DNA from: Pleodorina starrii
Taxonomy: Eukaryota > Chlorophyta > Chlorophyceae > Chlamydomonadales > Volvocaceae
Direction: 5' to 3'
NCBI GenBank assembly: GCA_030267565.1
Contig: BRXU01000003.1
Span: 3,800,001 to 3,864,000, forward strand
Length of the DNA: 64,000 nucleotides
Part shown: positions 23,069-35,257 of the stretch, in pieces
Position numbering within the stretch: the stretch's first letter is position 1
Layout of the letters: each line of letters starts with the position of its first letter
Program-made: the position numbers and the translations under genes
Notes under the pieces: generated by a model
The model's input: only the letters and a program-made list of their open reading frames with translations
The model's database searches: none
What the model was told of the DNA's origin: nothing

Positions 23069-23808
23069 CGGATAACCGTTGTGTTGTTACCAGCCATTTT
23101 TGGCTCGCACACATGTAATGCCTCATTCCAACATCGAGGGCGGGCCCCGTGATATCGATGAATGGATGCGCGAGCCTAGCCCGGCCAACCCCGGCTGGGT
23201 GCGTGAGAGAACCCCGGCTGACCGCCCGGGCGTCCCCCGCAGTTCCGGGGCATGCTGTCGGTTTACCGCGGCCGCACGACAGCTGCATTTGTGCGGCTGG
23301 TTCCGGCAGCGCGGCTCCCACGGGCGCTTCGTGCTCGCTGATCATGTCTGCGACCCCGAGGGTGGTGGGCTGGTGGCATCGTGAATCAGATGTGGGCCGC
23401 CGGCTGCTGGCCTGCTGGTTGATGCCACCGCCGCGGGCCACAGGGGGCTGCAGGTGCACCGCCGCCGTCCGCGGCGAGAACGAGCTGATTAATAAACCGT
23501 TTCAACCTTTCGGGAACCTGTTGGCGAACCGTGGGACCCTGGGCCCTCGGCTCGTATGGGTAGTCGTATGGGTCTTGGGTCAAGCACCCCCCAATTACCG
23601 TATGCAACATTCACACGCAGAATGGACCCGAAAGGAACACCGGGGCAAAATGCTGAGACCGTCGTTGGGCTCTGCGGTCCGCGGTCCGAGGCCCGCAGGC
23701 ACGGCAGTTGGCGTGATTAGAACTGAATACGTATTGGCGATTACGAGTGCCGTACAGGCAGTCCGATCGTTCGGCCTGGTTCGGCTGCTCAGCAGCATAG
23801 ATGTGGGA

Positions 23809-23877
23809 ATGAGGCCTCAGGCATTTTATGGAGGGCCTGCCAACTGTTCTGGACGTTTTTTGCGCACAGCTCGAGTA
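23809..23877 (+). repeat. Repeat family B, copy B2
   Basis: Shorter relative of B1 at 17259. ATGAGGCCTCAGGCATTTTA and ACGTTTTTTGCGCACAGCTC are nearly identical, with the middle deleted. It sits in the gene-poor region. Confidence 0.75.
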
Positions 23878-24952
23878 CAAGAGGGTGGACCCCGTTCTGC
23901 AGAGCCCCCTCCTTGATTCTCGCCTAATTAACTTACACCCGCAGCTAGCGTATGTATCACCAACGCTTGCGGGCACGAGACTTCCTCCCGCCCTCCCTCT
24001 CGGTGCACCACACGCCGGCCTGATTTCTTTTTCACGCATTCGGCAGATCGGCACGGTCTTGCGCAGCAACCACATCCAGCTGGCGGCGGCGGCGAGCCTT
24101 GAACCTGCAGCACAGCTATCAGGGGCCGATCTATACCGGTAGATCGCCTGTCTGACACACACAAACTGAGGATCTCCTCAGCTGCGTTTTCCTCTATTTG
24201 CTTTGTCGCTGGCAAAGCCGTTTAATGGATTAAAAACGGTGCTGTACGGCTGTGCGGATCGAGTTGTGTCGCTGCAGTGGCAACTGAATACTCGTGGCAA
24301 CAGCGCCAGTGGGCTTCAGACCCCGCCAAGGGTTACATGACTCTTGAGGACGGTATACAGTCCATCAGGTGTCGGCTAGCCGTGGAGGTGAATTGGGGAG
24401 AACTCGTGTTGTTGTTGTGGCGGTTACAGTGGCCTACAGACCCTGGGACGGAAGGGCAATAAGAGCCGGTGGACGTATTTCACCATTTGCGGCGGCGACA
24501 TGGCGGACAGATACTCGGCCCGGCCATCGCAGCATTGCAGCAACCCATTACAGCAACCCGTTGTAAAATAGCATTACGGTGCCTGTAGCAAGCTGCACAA
24601 AGCCTTCGACAGATCAACTGCCACTTCGACAGGCAATGCCGCGGCCCGTGGGGCCACACACAATTGAGCCGGCCTCATCTTGGCCCCGAAACGCAGCGGC
24701 GTCAAGTGTTTGGTTCACAGCATAAGGCCCGGCGCGCGGCAAGAACAACCCCAATACAGGCGTGAGGCAGCGAGCAACGGGCTTAAAAGTACGACAAGAC
24801 GTAATACTCATCACAGGAAGACACGATCGGATACCGTACGCAGCCTGCACACTTGCGGTGCCGTACACGGCCGGAGTACGTCCCCGCCGCGTCAAGCCCA
24901 CGCAATAAGCCTTTTGTTGGGGAAATGCACTGTCTCGACAAGACGCACGAAA

Positions 24953-25060
24953 GTTCCGCACGGACTCCTGCTTAACATCTCCTTCTCCGCCCGCTTAATA
25001 CCTCCTTCGCACGCTACTTAGTTCCGCACGGAGGCCCGCTTAATATCTCCTTCTCGGCCC
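24953..25060 (+). repeat. Duplicated 40-bp segment
   Basis: GTTCCGCACGGA followed by a GCTTAA-ATCTCCTTCTC core occurs at 24953-24992 and again at 25021-25060. A partial third unit (CTTAATACCTCCTTC) lies between them. Confidence 0.7.
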
Positions 25061-25553
25061 CGGACCCGCGAGACACAGTTTCGTATTCAATGTCCTACCA
25101 GGCCAAACAATCGTGATTCGGTTGCGTGACGACGACAGCACCTACACACCTGTACGAATGTACGGCTATACGGTTTAAGGCTTCACTTCGGACCATCCTG
25201 CCCCTTCACGCCAAGACGCTGCATAGCACAGCACAGCACAGCGCAGCACGGCACAGCACAGCACGGCCTAAGAAGACGCCATCGGCGCTACCCGTACTTT
25301 CTGACGTGCGGGTTGGGTGCGTCTGCCCCGGTGGGTGGCGTCGAGCGGCGTCGAACCGCAGGAGCTCGGATTCCGCTGCTCTCAGGCGCACGCACCGGCG
25401 GCCCGGGCACACGCACACGCACATTCAGCGGTTCACCGGGAGGCCATCGCGTAGCACCGAATGTGGCCGTCTGGTGTCCACCCTCAGCAGCGAATGGTCG
25501 GCCGCGGATGCCGCAGCGGCCCCGGCTGACGCCGTCACCGGTCCGTGGGCTCC

Positions 25554-28500
25554 CTAGGGGCCGGTGTTCAGCGGAGTCGCGGAGTACAGCGGGCAGCAGT
25601 CCTTGCTGACATCGAACAAGTTCAACCTGCGGTTCGGTGGAACACGAGGGCGGTGTGGGGTAGGTGCAGGGCAGGGAGCGGCACTTTGGGGAAGACATCA
25701 GAACCCTTAAAGTCTGAAACCCTAAAGCCGCGCACCGCAGGAAGCGTGTGCCCGTAATGACGCCAGGGTGTGGGATGTGGCCGGCCGGTGCGCTTTCCTT
25801 CGCCCTGGTCGCATCCGCTGCAGAGCAAGATCAGCGCTGGCCCGCCGCCTTAACTTCCCTAACGGCCCTTCGCAGGGAGCCGTCGCCCACTGCAACCTGC
25901 ACCACATGATTGACCTACTACCGGTACTGCATCTGCATATGTCGTTTTGGGGTGCGCCTTCCTTTTTGGGCGGGGCCCCAGCGCGAAGCGCCCGGGGGGG
26001 CCCCGCCCTGTAGGATTGCCCATGTCCGTGTGGCCTGTGAACTGTGGACTGTGGACTGTGAACTGTGGTGTCCTAACAAAAGTGCAGAATCTCGGCCAAC
26101 GAAAATACTGCATAAGTAAAAGATTACATTCTTTATTGCACGGTAAATTTATTATTGGAACCCAACATCGCACGAGTAAAAACCAGTTCGGCAGTCTCCA
26201 TGGACCGAGGCCGAGGTCAAACCAACGCCTCTCGGCCTATAATTATTTCCAGAAGATTCATCGTTCCTCAAAGTGGATTTCTGACATGACGGCGTGAAAT
26301 GAATCTTCGTTTCGGCAACCAACTATGTTTGCATTGCGAACATTCTTCCCGCGACCACACCACAGCTCTGCTACCCGGTCCGACCGACTTGACGCAAATT
26401 TCGATTACAAAGGTTGCAAGGAGCAAACCATGAGGGGCAAACTGCTGGTTGTTGGACGCCAAGCCGCAAATGCACGCATGATGCAGCGGTCTTCAGCGGG
26501 CCGCCCAACAAGTCCAGTCGGCAACCTAGGGGATGGACTTCTACATTCCCTGTCCTAATGTTAAAGCAGTCAAGCCTCCTCTACGGCGAATACCTCAGTA
26601 GCGAAGCCTGTGCACTCTCGTCGGCAACTGCACGTCGTCGCAACCCTCGCAAACAGTTCCGCTGTCCTTCTATTGGCAAGTCAGCCTGCGTGATGTGTAA
26701 ATGATACACTCCATGTCTACTGTCAAGTAACTTCAGCCAATGCGCTGGCCGGAAGAGTTGCACAGTGCCGAGACGGCGCGCGATGCTAAACATGGGTCGG
26801 ATTGCTGAAGCCGCAGGCATTTCAGATATAAAGCTCTGGCTGCCTATCAGAAGGAATGTCGACACTCTCACAGTTGACGCCCTCGCCGCTCGCTTTGGAA
26901 ATGCCGTATTTCGGTCGATGCGCACATGCGCTCATGCACCCGACGGGATGACGCGCTTCGCGCGGCGCCGGCAGGCCTTGCTAACGACTCGGCTAGCAGG
27001 CATTTCGGGAAAAAGCTTTGGCTGTCTATCAGCAGGAATGTCGACACTCTCACACTACTTCACGCCCTCGCCACCCTAGCACTCAACTTAACCCGTACGG
27101 ATTTAGTGGGGCCCCGCCCTTTTTCCGGCTTCAAGGAAGCCGACACCAACCCCTTGTTCCCCGGTAAGTTGCACGAAGGGCCAGCAGCCGGCCCGTTAGC
27201 TCTACTCTTCCCGAGTCTGGGCCCACGCCCTGTAACATACCGATACCGTAACCACACACAAGAGAAAGTACGATGCCCCCGCGCGCCTTCCCCATTAGCA
27301 TGGCCGCACTCACCAGCAAGACTTGTCCCCATTGCTGAAGCAGAAGTTGTTCAGCGGTGTCCTCGCCTCCAGCTCCAGGCAGATCTTGCCGCCATCCGCC
27401 TGCTCCTTGCTCCATCGCAGCGGAGTCACCTTGAGAGTCTGGTCCCCCACTGCCCCCCAGCTGGGGGAGATGAAGCTCAGGGAGGCCGCGTCCGAGGGCT
27501 GGAGGCCGATGCCCCTGATGGCGCGGCGCTGGTTGTCGTCGGCCCAGAACTCGGCCTTGAGGAGCACATCAGAGCGGCCGCATCGGGACTGCGGACCAAG
27601 GGTGGGGTGTGGGGCGGAAACGAGGGCGGGGTGGTGTCGCCACGGCGTGTCGCCACCGCAGGCGGTGCGAGGAGGAGGTGTGGATTCAACAGATGGTGTG
27701 GGGAGGAGGCTTCCAGAGGTCGCAACTTGTGGCCTTGCCCTCGGGCGCCCCGGCCCAAAGCAATTACCCGCTCACCCACCCGCCCATTTGCCTCCCCTAT
27801 ACACACTCACCCACCCGCTCACATCCACACAGGCGACCCAGTAGGTGTGTCAACGAGTGGCGGGTCGTGTACTGTATGTGACCCCGCAGCAATCCGTTAG
27901 GGTGTCTGCCTTCAAGTCGCACCCGCTCACAGCAGGGTCACGATCCCTGTACTGCAGCGACCCTAAAAGCCCACCCTCCACTGCTGCACAGACACCAAAC
28001 CGCGGGTCCCCAATCCACCGAGAGTGTGTGGGTCTGCACAATGAGTTGTACGGCACCCACTGGGCTAACTACCCACGTTTTTATCCTCGGGCTCCACTAA
28101 GGCGATGTGGAAGCAGTAGAGCCGTGTTTTGGGGGTGCGGCCGGGGGCCTTGGAAATGATAGGCAGCGCCGCGAAGGGCGTCGCGGTGTAATTCGTGTTG
28201 CACCTGCAGCGGCAGCAGTCCCGCAGCGGGAAGGGATCAGGGACCGTGTCAGAGCTGAGTACGGCTGAGTACGACATAGCTGTCCAGGTCGCGACCCTGG
28301 CGTCACTGGGGCGAAGCCTGCATGATGTGCGGCGGCCCCGTCTTGCCAGCAGCGGCCGGTGTGGGCGTTGAGTGCACAGACTGCGGTTGGCAGGCGGTGG
28401 GTGCTCGTCGCGCGCGCACAGGGATGCAAGTACGGTAAGGCAAAACGCAGCGAAGCACTCGAGGCGACGTTGGCGCGCTGCGCGGCTGCAACGGATGCCC

Positions 28501-30898
28501 GGATGCTCGCGCGCAGGTGGTTTCGGTGGTTTCGGTGCCAGGTAGGAGCGGGAGTGGGGACATCCCGCGTCTGGGGCCCAGCGGCCTGCCCCTGCTCTTC
28601 GTGCGGTCACTTGCTCGGGGGCGAAGAGCTTGGCATGAAACCGACAAGAGGTGGACATTCCGACATTTCTGTGGAAGCTGTGCTGTACTTGAAGCATTTT
28701 CAGGAGAGGAGAAAGCGGAGAGAGAGAGAGAGAGAGAGCAAACACGCCTTTTTCCCTGCCCTGCCCTGCGCTCACTTGCACTTGGGGAATGGGATGGGTT
28801 CACGCTTGCACGTAGATGTGACCGAGCCACGCAGGCAGCCCGGCTCGCCGCCGTCGCCGCCCACTTCCACGGTGACGATGTAATCCTTCAGGTAGGCCGC
28901 GCATGGGTTGCCGCCCACAAACTTCTCAAGCCAAAACGCCATTACAGTCAAGATGTATGGCTGCAGCAGGGCACCGTCTGCATCCGACCGGAAGTAGCTG
29001 CACACCTTGACCAGCTGTTGTTCGCAGGTCACCTCTGGCGGGATGGCCAGCAGTACAGCTGCGCCTGTCCCTTTCGCAAGTGCAGTCATGTTGGACACAA
29101 TGAGGCTGGCAAAGTCCTGACAGGTCTGGTATGGAATATTGTAAGGCAGCAAGGGGGGAAGGAATTCCGTCATCTTGATATACGTGCAGACCTTGCAGGG
29201 GGTGGGAGGGGCGGGGCTGGGAGGCGATGGGGAAGGCGGGCGGGGGGAGGGAGGCTTTGGAGAGGGTGGGGAAGGAGATGGGGGACTCGGCGAGGGCGGG
29301 GAAGGAGAGGGCGGGGAAGGAGATGGGGGACTCGGCGAGGGCGGGGAAGGAGAGGGTGGGGAAGGAGATGGGGGACTCGGCGAGGGCGGGGAAGGAGAGG
29401 GCGGGGAAGGAGATGGGGGACTCGGCGAGGGCGGGGAAGGAGAGGGGGGACTCGGCGAGGGCGGGGAAGGAGAGGGCGGGGAAGGAGATGGGGGACTCGG
29501 CGAGGGCGGGGAAGGAGAGGGCGGGGAAGGAGATGGGGGACTCGGCGAGGGCGGGGAAGGAGAGGGGGGGGAAGGAGATGGGGGACTCGGCGAGGGCGGG
29601 GAAGGAGAGGGTGGGGAAGGAGATGGGGGACTCGGCGAGGGCGGGGAAGGAGATGGGGGACTCGGCGAGGGCGGGGAAGGAGAGGGCGGGGAAGGAGATG
29701 GGGGACGCGGCGAGGGCGGCCGTGGAGAGGGCGGGGAAGGAGATGGGGGACGCGGCGAGGGCGGCAGTGGGGCGGGCGGAGACGGGGACGGCGGGTTGGG
29801 GATGTTGGACGTGGAGTTGGTGCAACACTGGATGGAGGAGTCGAACAGCGCAGCGGAGCAGGTGCCGAGGGGGGCATCGGCGGGGGGCTCGCACAGCTTA
29901 GCCAGGGTATTGCAAGCACCGCCGCTGCCGGGGTTCTTGGAGCGGAGCGTGATGCAGATCTGGGCGCCGTTGTCGCCGAGGCCCAGGCCAAGCTGAGTCA
30001 GGCGGAGGATCTGGCTGCCCGGCGGGCCCTGCTGGGGGTAGCTGAAGGCGGGGCCGACGGCGGTGGGGACGCCGTTGACAGCAGCCCGGACGACGGTTTC
30101 CCATTTGTCGCAGCTGGGGTTGACGTTGATCTGCGAGCGGTGTCAGCCGCGACAAATAGAAATTTTTATCATGTTTTGCATAAAGCATACTTTCCCATTC
30201 GCCAAGGCTGCGGCGTTCTGCCGAGCGACATACACTTTTGGTTTCAAACCTTCAAAACTTCTCGAAGAATACGAAGGGTCCATTTGTGCGTTGCCAGGTC
30301 ACAAGTCACAGCGTTGCCCATCGGTCACATGACAGCGCTTTTGGAGCTACCTGGGTAGCTTACCTCAATCTTTCGAAGGTCGGCGGTTGCGCAGAAATCG
30401 GTGCTGCCCACCAGCACGTCGACATTCAGCGTGAAGCAGAACGTCCCGTTTCCAAAAGCTTTCACCACGTTACTCAAGCTGTATGGCAACAGCGGCCGTG
30501 TGCACTTGCAGAACGGAAAGTCCGGGTATTGGCCCGTTTGTTGCGCGTGAGCAGCCCTGCGCGGCGGGAGACAGCGCGACAAGACCAACGCACGCCGCAT
30601 CCTCCTTACGACATGACAAGACAGGCGCTGTGAAGATCCGGCTGCTTGGGTTGGCATGCAACGTTGCGGCGGCATGGAGCTAGAGGCGAAACAAGGTGAC
30701 GACATGGTTCTCGGAAGAGAGCCGCGGGCCTAGCCAGGGGCCACTCGCGGAAGCTGCAATAGTCATGCGATACATGGCTAGAATGAAGTTCTGAATCCTC
30801 GCCGGAAAGGCACGCAATTCTGTATCGCAGGTAGTGACCGGAGTTAGAACTTACGCGAAAGCGGCTGCCACCAGCAGCACCAGGTTACACAACCTCAT
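25554..30898 (-). CDS. Pherophorin (extracellular matrix hydroxyproline-rich glycoprotein)
   Basis: Secreted structural glycoprotein of the volvocine cell wall/ECM. Six exons join in phase: 30898-30855, 30556-30364, 30130-28776, 28203-28077, 27588-27314 and 25626-25554 (688 residues). A signal peptide ([19 protein letters not shown]) ends near residue 19. The N-terminal pherophorin domain follows, with [29 protein letters not shown] and ICITLRS. The rod (about residues 190-370) is made of PPSPSP repeats encoded by 30- and 45-bp tandem units. After a Cys-rich segment the C-terminal domain begins at FPKCKC and continues through [20 protein letters not shown] and GGKICLEL. It ends in [13 protein letters not shown] from the last exon. 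Introns split the start, both domains and the last 24 codons; intron 5 is 1.7 kb. In Volvox, related genes respond to wounding or sex inducer; nothing here shows regulation. Confidence 0.94.
26812..27075 (+). repeat. Diverged direct repeat of about 77 bp (repeat C) in pherophorin intron 5
   Basis: Copies lie at 26812-26889 and 26995-27075. Shared blocks include GCAGGCATTTC, GCTATCAG-type text, GGAATGTCGACACTCTCACA and ACGCCCTCGCC. They are about 80% alike by eye. Confidence 0.75.
28441..28472 (+). repeat. Dispersed 30-bp word, copy 5 (pherophorin intron 3)
   Basis: CAAAACGCAGCGAAGCACTC followed by GAGGCGACGTTGG. It is very close to copy 4 at 18421. Confidence 0.6.
29253..29770 (-). repeat. 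Tandem repeats encoding the pherophorin rod
   Basis: GGGGAAGGAGAT-GGGGGACTCGGCGAGGGC units recur with 30- and 45-bp periods. On the minus strand they encode (PPSPSP)n. All three minus frames stay open, which creates misleading ORFs on both strands. Confidence 0.9.
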
Positions 30899-31512
30899 CT
30901 TTCGAATAAAGATGACTTCCATGCGTAGTTCTCAAGATGTTATGACCACGCCGATCAGCAGTGCTCGCCGAAAGCCGTACGAAACGCCCGTTCTGAGGCG
31001 CCTACCACGCAACTACCATAGCTGTGAAATATAATATACTTACTATATTTCTAGATAAATATAAGCTTACCGATCATGGCTCCGCCGACATTGGCAAATC
31101 AACCAACTGTCAAGGCAAGCAGTTCGACGTCGTCTGACATACACACCAAAAGGAGAGTTTAATACTTCATGAATAGAGACAGAAGCATAACCTTGTCCCG
31201 GTCGAAGACGTCATTCTTTGGGCTTTTGTGTTTTGTCGTCTACCGTAGCCTCTCTAGGACCTGCATCTCGTGCACTGCACGACGGGCATGCAGTACTTCT
31301 CCGCGCCTGACTTTTCAGCTTCTGGGCCCGGATTCTCCCTGTGCTATATTCCGGTTGGTAAGATACCCCTTGAACTTTTGCGAAACTAGCGGCTGCGAAG
31401 CCCTGCCCGTTTTAGTGATGGGCGCGCTATCAGTATCTAGCCACTCGCGTTGTTAGATAGCTCGCAGTTTGTTAACAAAGCGTAGCGGAGCGCAAGAAAA
31501 CTGAAGGTTTGT

Positions 31513-31536
31513 GATGATGATGATGATGATGATGAT
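31513..31536 (+). repeat. (GAT)8 microsatellite
   Basis: Eight perfect GAT triplets in intergenic DNA. Confidence 0.95.
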
Positions 31537-32868
31537 GTTACAAGCTTCAGCGAGCTCGTACGGTCCAGACGAACCCAGCAGAACCCAGAGGCTCAAGAAC
31601 CGACTAACGTTGCCAAAGAAAAACGAATAAAATGTAAAAGTTATGGTTTTACCAAACAAAGTTCAAAGGAAACAGTATCACGCATCAAGGCCGAGCAGGT
31701 TTGTGCGAATTCGGGTTTCTGCGGCCGTACGGCGCACAGGCCAGTGTGGGTGTGTGGCCCTTATGTCGCGACAGCAACATTGCTGCTTCATTCGGGTTTA
31801 CGTGCCTACGTTACATGTGATTCTGCCTATAAGCGATTGATCCGCTTCAAGCCTTTGTGGTCCGATTCGGGGCCCCGCGGGGCAGCGTGCCCTCACCCTG
31901 CCGTTGTATGAAGGCGCTTTTCCCTTGCGGATGTCAAATCTCCATTACAATTCAATTTGAATTGCAGTATATGTTGCGCATGCACCAATCTTGGTGCACA
32001 TGTTCTTCCGCTACAGTACGGGAAGCTGCACGGAATGAGGAGACGTGCGATCTGGAACGATCTGGACTGCCGGTAGCGTTCCAAGACTCCTCTCTGCGAT
32101 TCAAAGCAACTGAAGCAGGCACGAGCAGGCCTTGCATCGCTGCTGTAAAATTTACACGGCTGTAGGATCCCACACAAGGAAAGGCCGTATGGCAGCTACC
32201 GAAAAAGCATTGATCCGTATTCATTCCCGGGCGTACGAGCTCTCCTGCACCTCGCTGACTGCAGGGTTACTGGTGGTTTACGTGTCAGCAGCTAGCCATT
32301 GCATCACGCGCCAGTGCACCCCGGTCGTCGGGAGGAAACCCGTGTTCACCTGACTCCAAGAGCCTCGAGTTACTTTTTAGAGAATTCGAAAAGCCCGCAT
32401 CGGGCCTGTATCGGGTCCAAAAACTCCTCCGGAACTCCTAGAGGACGCATAAAGCAAGCAAAGTACGCAAAACAAACACGCAAAGAAATAAATTATTTGA
32501 TTTGCGACGCGGCGGCTGCACATCAAGCACGGTGAAACGATCAGGCAAAAGCGCCCGAAAGCCTCACCCTGGTGAGATCAGATATCCGCGAATGCAGCTA
32601 ACTAATGCAGGGCGACTGGCCTAGTTGCTCCGCCAGGCGATGGCGCGCAACCGTCGTCATCAACCCTCTCCTTGCCCACCGAACCCCCCCCGTGTCGACA
32701 ACCCAGCTTGCGAAACACGAAGGGGGATTGTTGGAAAGAGCGGGCGGCACTTCAGCCCTGCAGACAACTGCTGGAGCCCGCATGTCCACACCGCTCGAGC
32801 CCGACCGCACCTCCCCCATCAGCACCAATTGAACGCGGAACGGGTAGTTTCAACACACGATACAATGC

Positions 32869-32873
32869 TTACA
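32869..32873 (-). terminator. Candidate TGTAA poly(A) signal of the charged-protein gene
   Basis: TTACA on the plus strand reads TGTAA on the minus strand, about 900 nt past the stop at 33775. It is the first such word downstream, but the distance makes it uncertain. Confidence 0.35.
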
Positions 32874-33774
32874 AAAAAGACACACAACAAAAATATCGAA
32901 ACCCAAAATATACCGCAGGACTACTGCGAGGCGACTTGCACGTGGCCCATCCATCCGCCGATCGCGTGACGCCGACGCCGCCGAGTTAAGCAACGAGGAG
33001 CGACCATACTGGGCGGAACATGCCAAGCCGCGCTGCTGCCGGAAACTGCCGGAAATCCCCGAGACGCACGAGCACTGCCCGCCGCCCGACAAGCAAGGGC
33101 TGTCCCGGCGCCCAGCGCAAGCACGCCCGAACCGGCGCCGTTGACCGCTGCCCTCCCCCGCTAATCCTGCGGCGGGAGCGCCCAGGAAGGAAGGGACGCA
33201 GCCCCGGGCGCTACTCCCACCGCCGACCGCGACCGCCTCATGACCGCTTTATGCACCGCACATCCAACGGCCGCACTAGCAGCAGCAGCAGCAGCAGCGG
33301 CAGCAGCACCAATGTAAGCAGCAAGGTGTGGCCGTGGGTCATGCCAAAGCGCCCGTTGGCACCCAACACCCATTCCCAGCACCAGCACAAGCGCGGAGTC
33401 TCACACGAGGCAACCAGCCTGGGTGGCAAGCAAAGCACACAACCAATGCGGGCTGGCCGGTGCCGGTGCAGCCAAATGTAACACCTTTATTTGTCGCTGC
33501 ACCACTGCACACCATTTCGGGGATGTACAGAGCAGCATACCCCTTCCGACCGCAACAACAACCGACCGTAACAACAACAACCACGCCAGCGCCCGAAGCG
33601 CCAGACCTGGCGCAGCGGGCCTCAGCTGATCTGATCTAGAGCCGACTGCGAGCTGCGAAGGCCAGAAAGGGGCAGGGCACACTGCCCCTGCGCCACACGG
33701 CCGCAAATCCTCCTTCCAGAGTCTTGGCCATTACGGCAAATCGACCCGGCAGAGGCAACGTAGACAGGGCTGTT

Positions 33775-35257
33775 TTACGCTTCCAGCGCCTTTATCTCGC
33801 CCACCTCCACCACCTTCCCACCCGGCTTCACCACCATCTCCTCCTCCTCCGACCCAGACTCAGACTCCGAGCCGCTGCTCTCCTCCCCATCAGATTCAGA
33901 ATCCGACTCCGAGCCGCTCTCTCCATCCATGCGCACCGCCGCCTGCGGCTCCGCCGCCGCCGCCACCGGCGCGCCCGGCGCCATGGCGGCCTGTGGCCCC
34001 TTCATCGCCTCTTCCTCCTCCTCATCTTCCGACGAGTCGCTGCCGCTCTCCTGCTGCTGCTCCTCCTCCTCGCTGTCGCTCCCGGACTCCTCCTTGCCCA
34101 TCATCTTGGCGCCCTTTACCTTCTCCTCCTTTCCCGCCTTCTCCTCGCACTTCGAGCCCACGACGCCGCCCGTCGCCCCGCCCACCTGCTCCTCCTCGCT
34201 CTCACTGCCGCTGCCGCTCTCCTCCTCATCCTCAGACTCGTCGCCTTCCATCTTCGCTACGACCGCCTTGTCCTTCTTCCTATCCTTCTTGTCCTCCTTC
34301 TCGGCCTTGCTCTCCTTGTGGTCGCCATCCTTCTCCTTCTTCCCGTCCTTCTTGTCCTTTTTCTCAGCCTTGGTCTCCTTGCGTTGCTCCTTGCCATCCT
34401 CCTCCTCCTCGTCCGACTCGTCCTCGCTGTCGTCCTTCCCCCCCGCGGACTCGGCCTGCTTGGCCTTCTTGGCCGCTTCCTTGGCCAGCGCCTTGGCCGC
34501 CTTCTCCTCCTCCTTGCGCTGCTTCTTGGCGGCCTTCTCAGCCGCCTTGTCGGTGGCGGTGGCGGTGGAAGCGACGACCTGCGACGGTAGGACCGAGGGC
34601 CGCAGGCCGCGAGGGAGGGCGCAACGCGCCACGCCCGACGCCTCTGGTCAACGGACGCGACCGGGCTTTGCGTGCTTTGCGAAGCACCACCCGCACACTG
34701 CCTGACGTGCTGCATGACGTGTTGCTTTCTCGTAGCCCTTTTTCCCGCCTCACCTTCATCGTCTCCTCCACCTCATGATCATCATCCGAATCCTCCCCGC
34801 TGCCCTCCATCGCCCTCTGTGCCACCAGTGCCGCCGCCACCTCCGCCAGCGGAACCTCCACGCTGCGACCCCCCGGAAGATCCAGAGTGAAGCTGCTGGC
34901 GTCGCTCGGCATCGCCTGAAGACCGTATTTGCGACCCAGTTTAGCGCAATCGGTCAGCAGCAGCACGTGCTCGCCGTCGGCGGCCTCCACCGTGGAGAAC
35001 CATGCCGCACGCTTCGCGACTTTCTCCATCGCCTTCAAGTCGTCATGCAGCTGGTGTAGCTGCTCCTTCAGAGAGGCGCCACTGCTGCCGTCCTGGGTGC
35101 TGGTGTCGGTGCTACGCGGCAGGTGGCGGTGCAGAAGGAATAGCGCGGGCCGATGGGCGGCCGGGGCGGTTGGCGCCTCGACCGCGGCCGCGGCCGGCGC
35201 CAGCAGCGATGGGGCTGTGGTGTGCCAGGTTGCGATTTTGGTCTGTAGGGAATGCAT
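33775..35257 (-). CDS. Highly charged Lys/Glu/Ser-rich protein of unknown function
   Basis: Two exons (35257-34754, 34578-33775; donor GTGAGG, acceptor CGTCGCAG) predict 435 residues. Residues 1-50 are Ala/Thr/His-rich with few acids. Residues 60-165 look globular: a coiled-coil-like helix (LKEQLHQLHDDLKAMEKVAKRAAW), then FSTVEAADGEHVLLLTD and FTLDLPGGRSVEVPLAEVAAALVAQ. From residue 168 the protein is a long KAAKKQRKEEEKAAKAL-type basic/acidic region followed by blocks of SGSDSEEEE. That composition is typical of nucleolar or chromatin chaperone-like tails, but this is compositional similarity only and no domain is recognised. Upstream exons are possible, because CCCTACAG just after the ATG could be a splice acceptor. 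It is divergent from SelO. Confidence 0.6.

Larger units (their letters stand above)
21626..25553. other. Gene-poor region between the ankyrin-like and pherophorin genes
   Basis: Holds a decayed LINE 3' end (about 22574-23068), repeat B2 (23809-23877) and a duplicated 40-bp segment (24953-25060). A candidate minus-strand TGTAA (TTACA at 24548-24552) lies about 1 kb downstream of the pherophorin stop. Long open frames here, such as 21797-22885 on the plus strand, have no protein-like content. Confidence 0.55.
30899..33774. other. Intergenic DNA between the pherophorin and charged-protein genes
   Basis: Base composition is visibly closer to neutral than in the genes. It holds a (GAT)8 microsatellite (31513-31536) and a possible minus-strand poly(A) signal (32869-32873). 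CAG-rich sequence lies near 33281-33310. A plus-strand frame at 33020-33481 is Arg/Ser-rich and ends in ATGTAA, but resembles no protein I know. The pherophorin promoter must lie just right of 30898. Confidence 0.5.

Noticed and set aside
28772..29173. Pherophorin stop at KCK-TGA as the end of the gene
   Set aside because: The apparent TGA is part of a GTGAGC donor; splicing continues to FPKCKCN and the conserved C-terminal domain.
28517..30358. 613-codon plus-strand ORF of [12 protein letters not shown] repeats
   Set aside because: Antisense shadow of the pherophorin rod; the minus strand carries a complete, phase-consistent pherophorin.
33020..33481. 153-codon Arg/Ser-rich plus ORF ending in ATGTAA
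   Set aside because: Composition is driven by CAG/CGC repeats, no domain is visible, and no splice partners were found.
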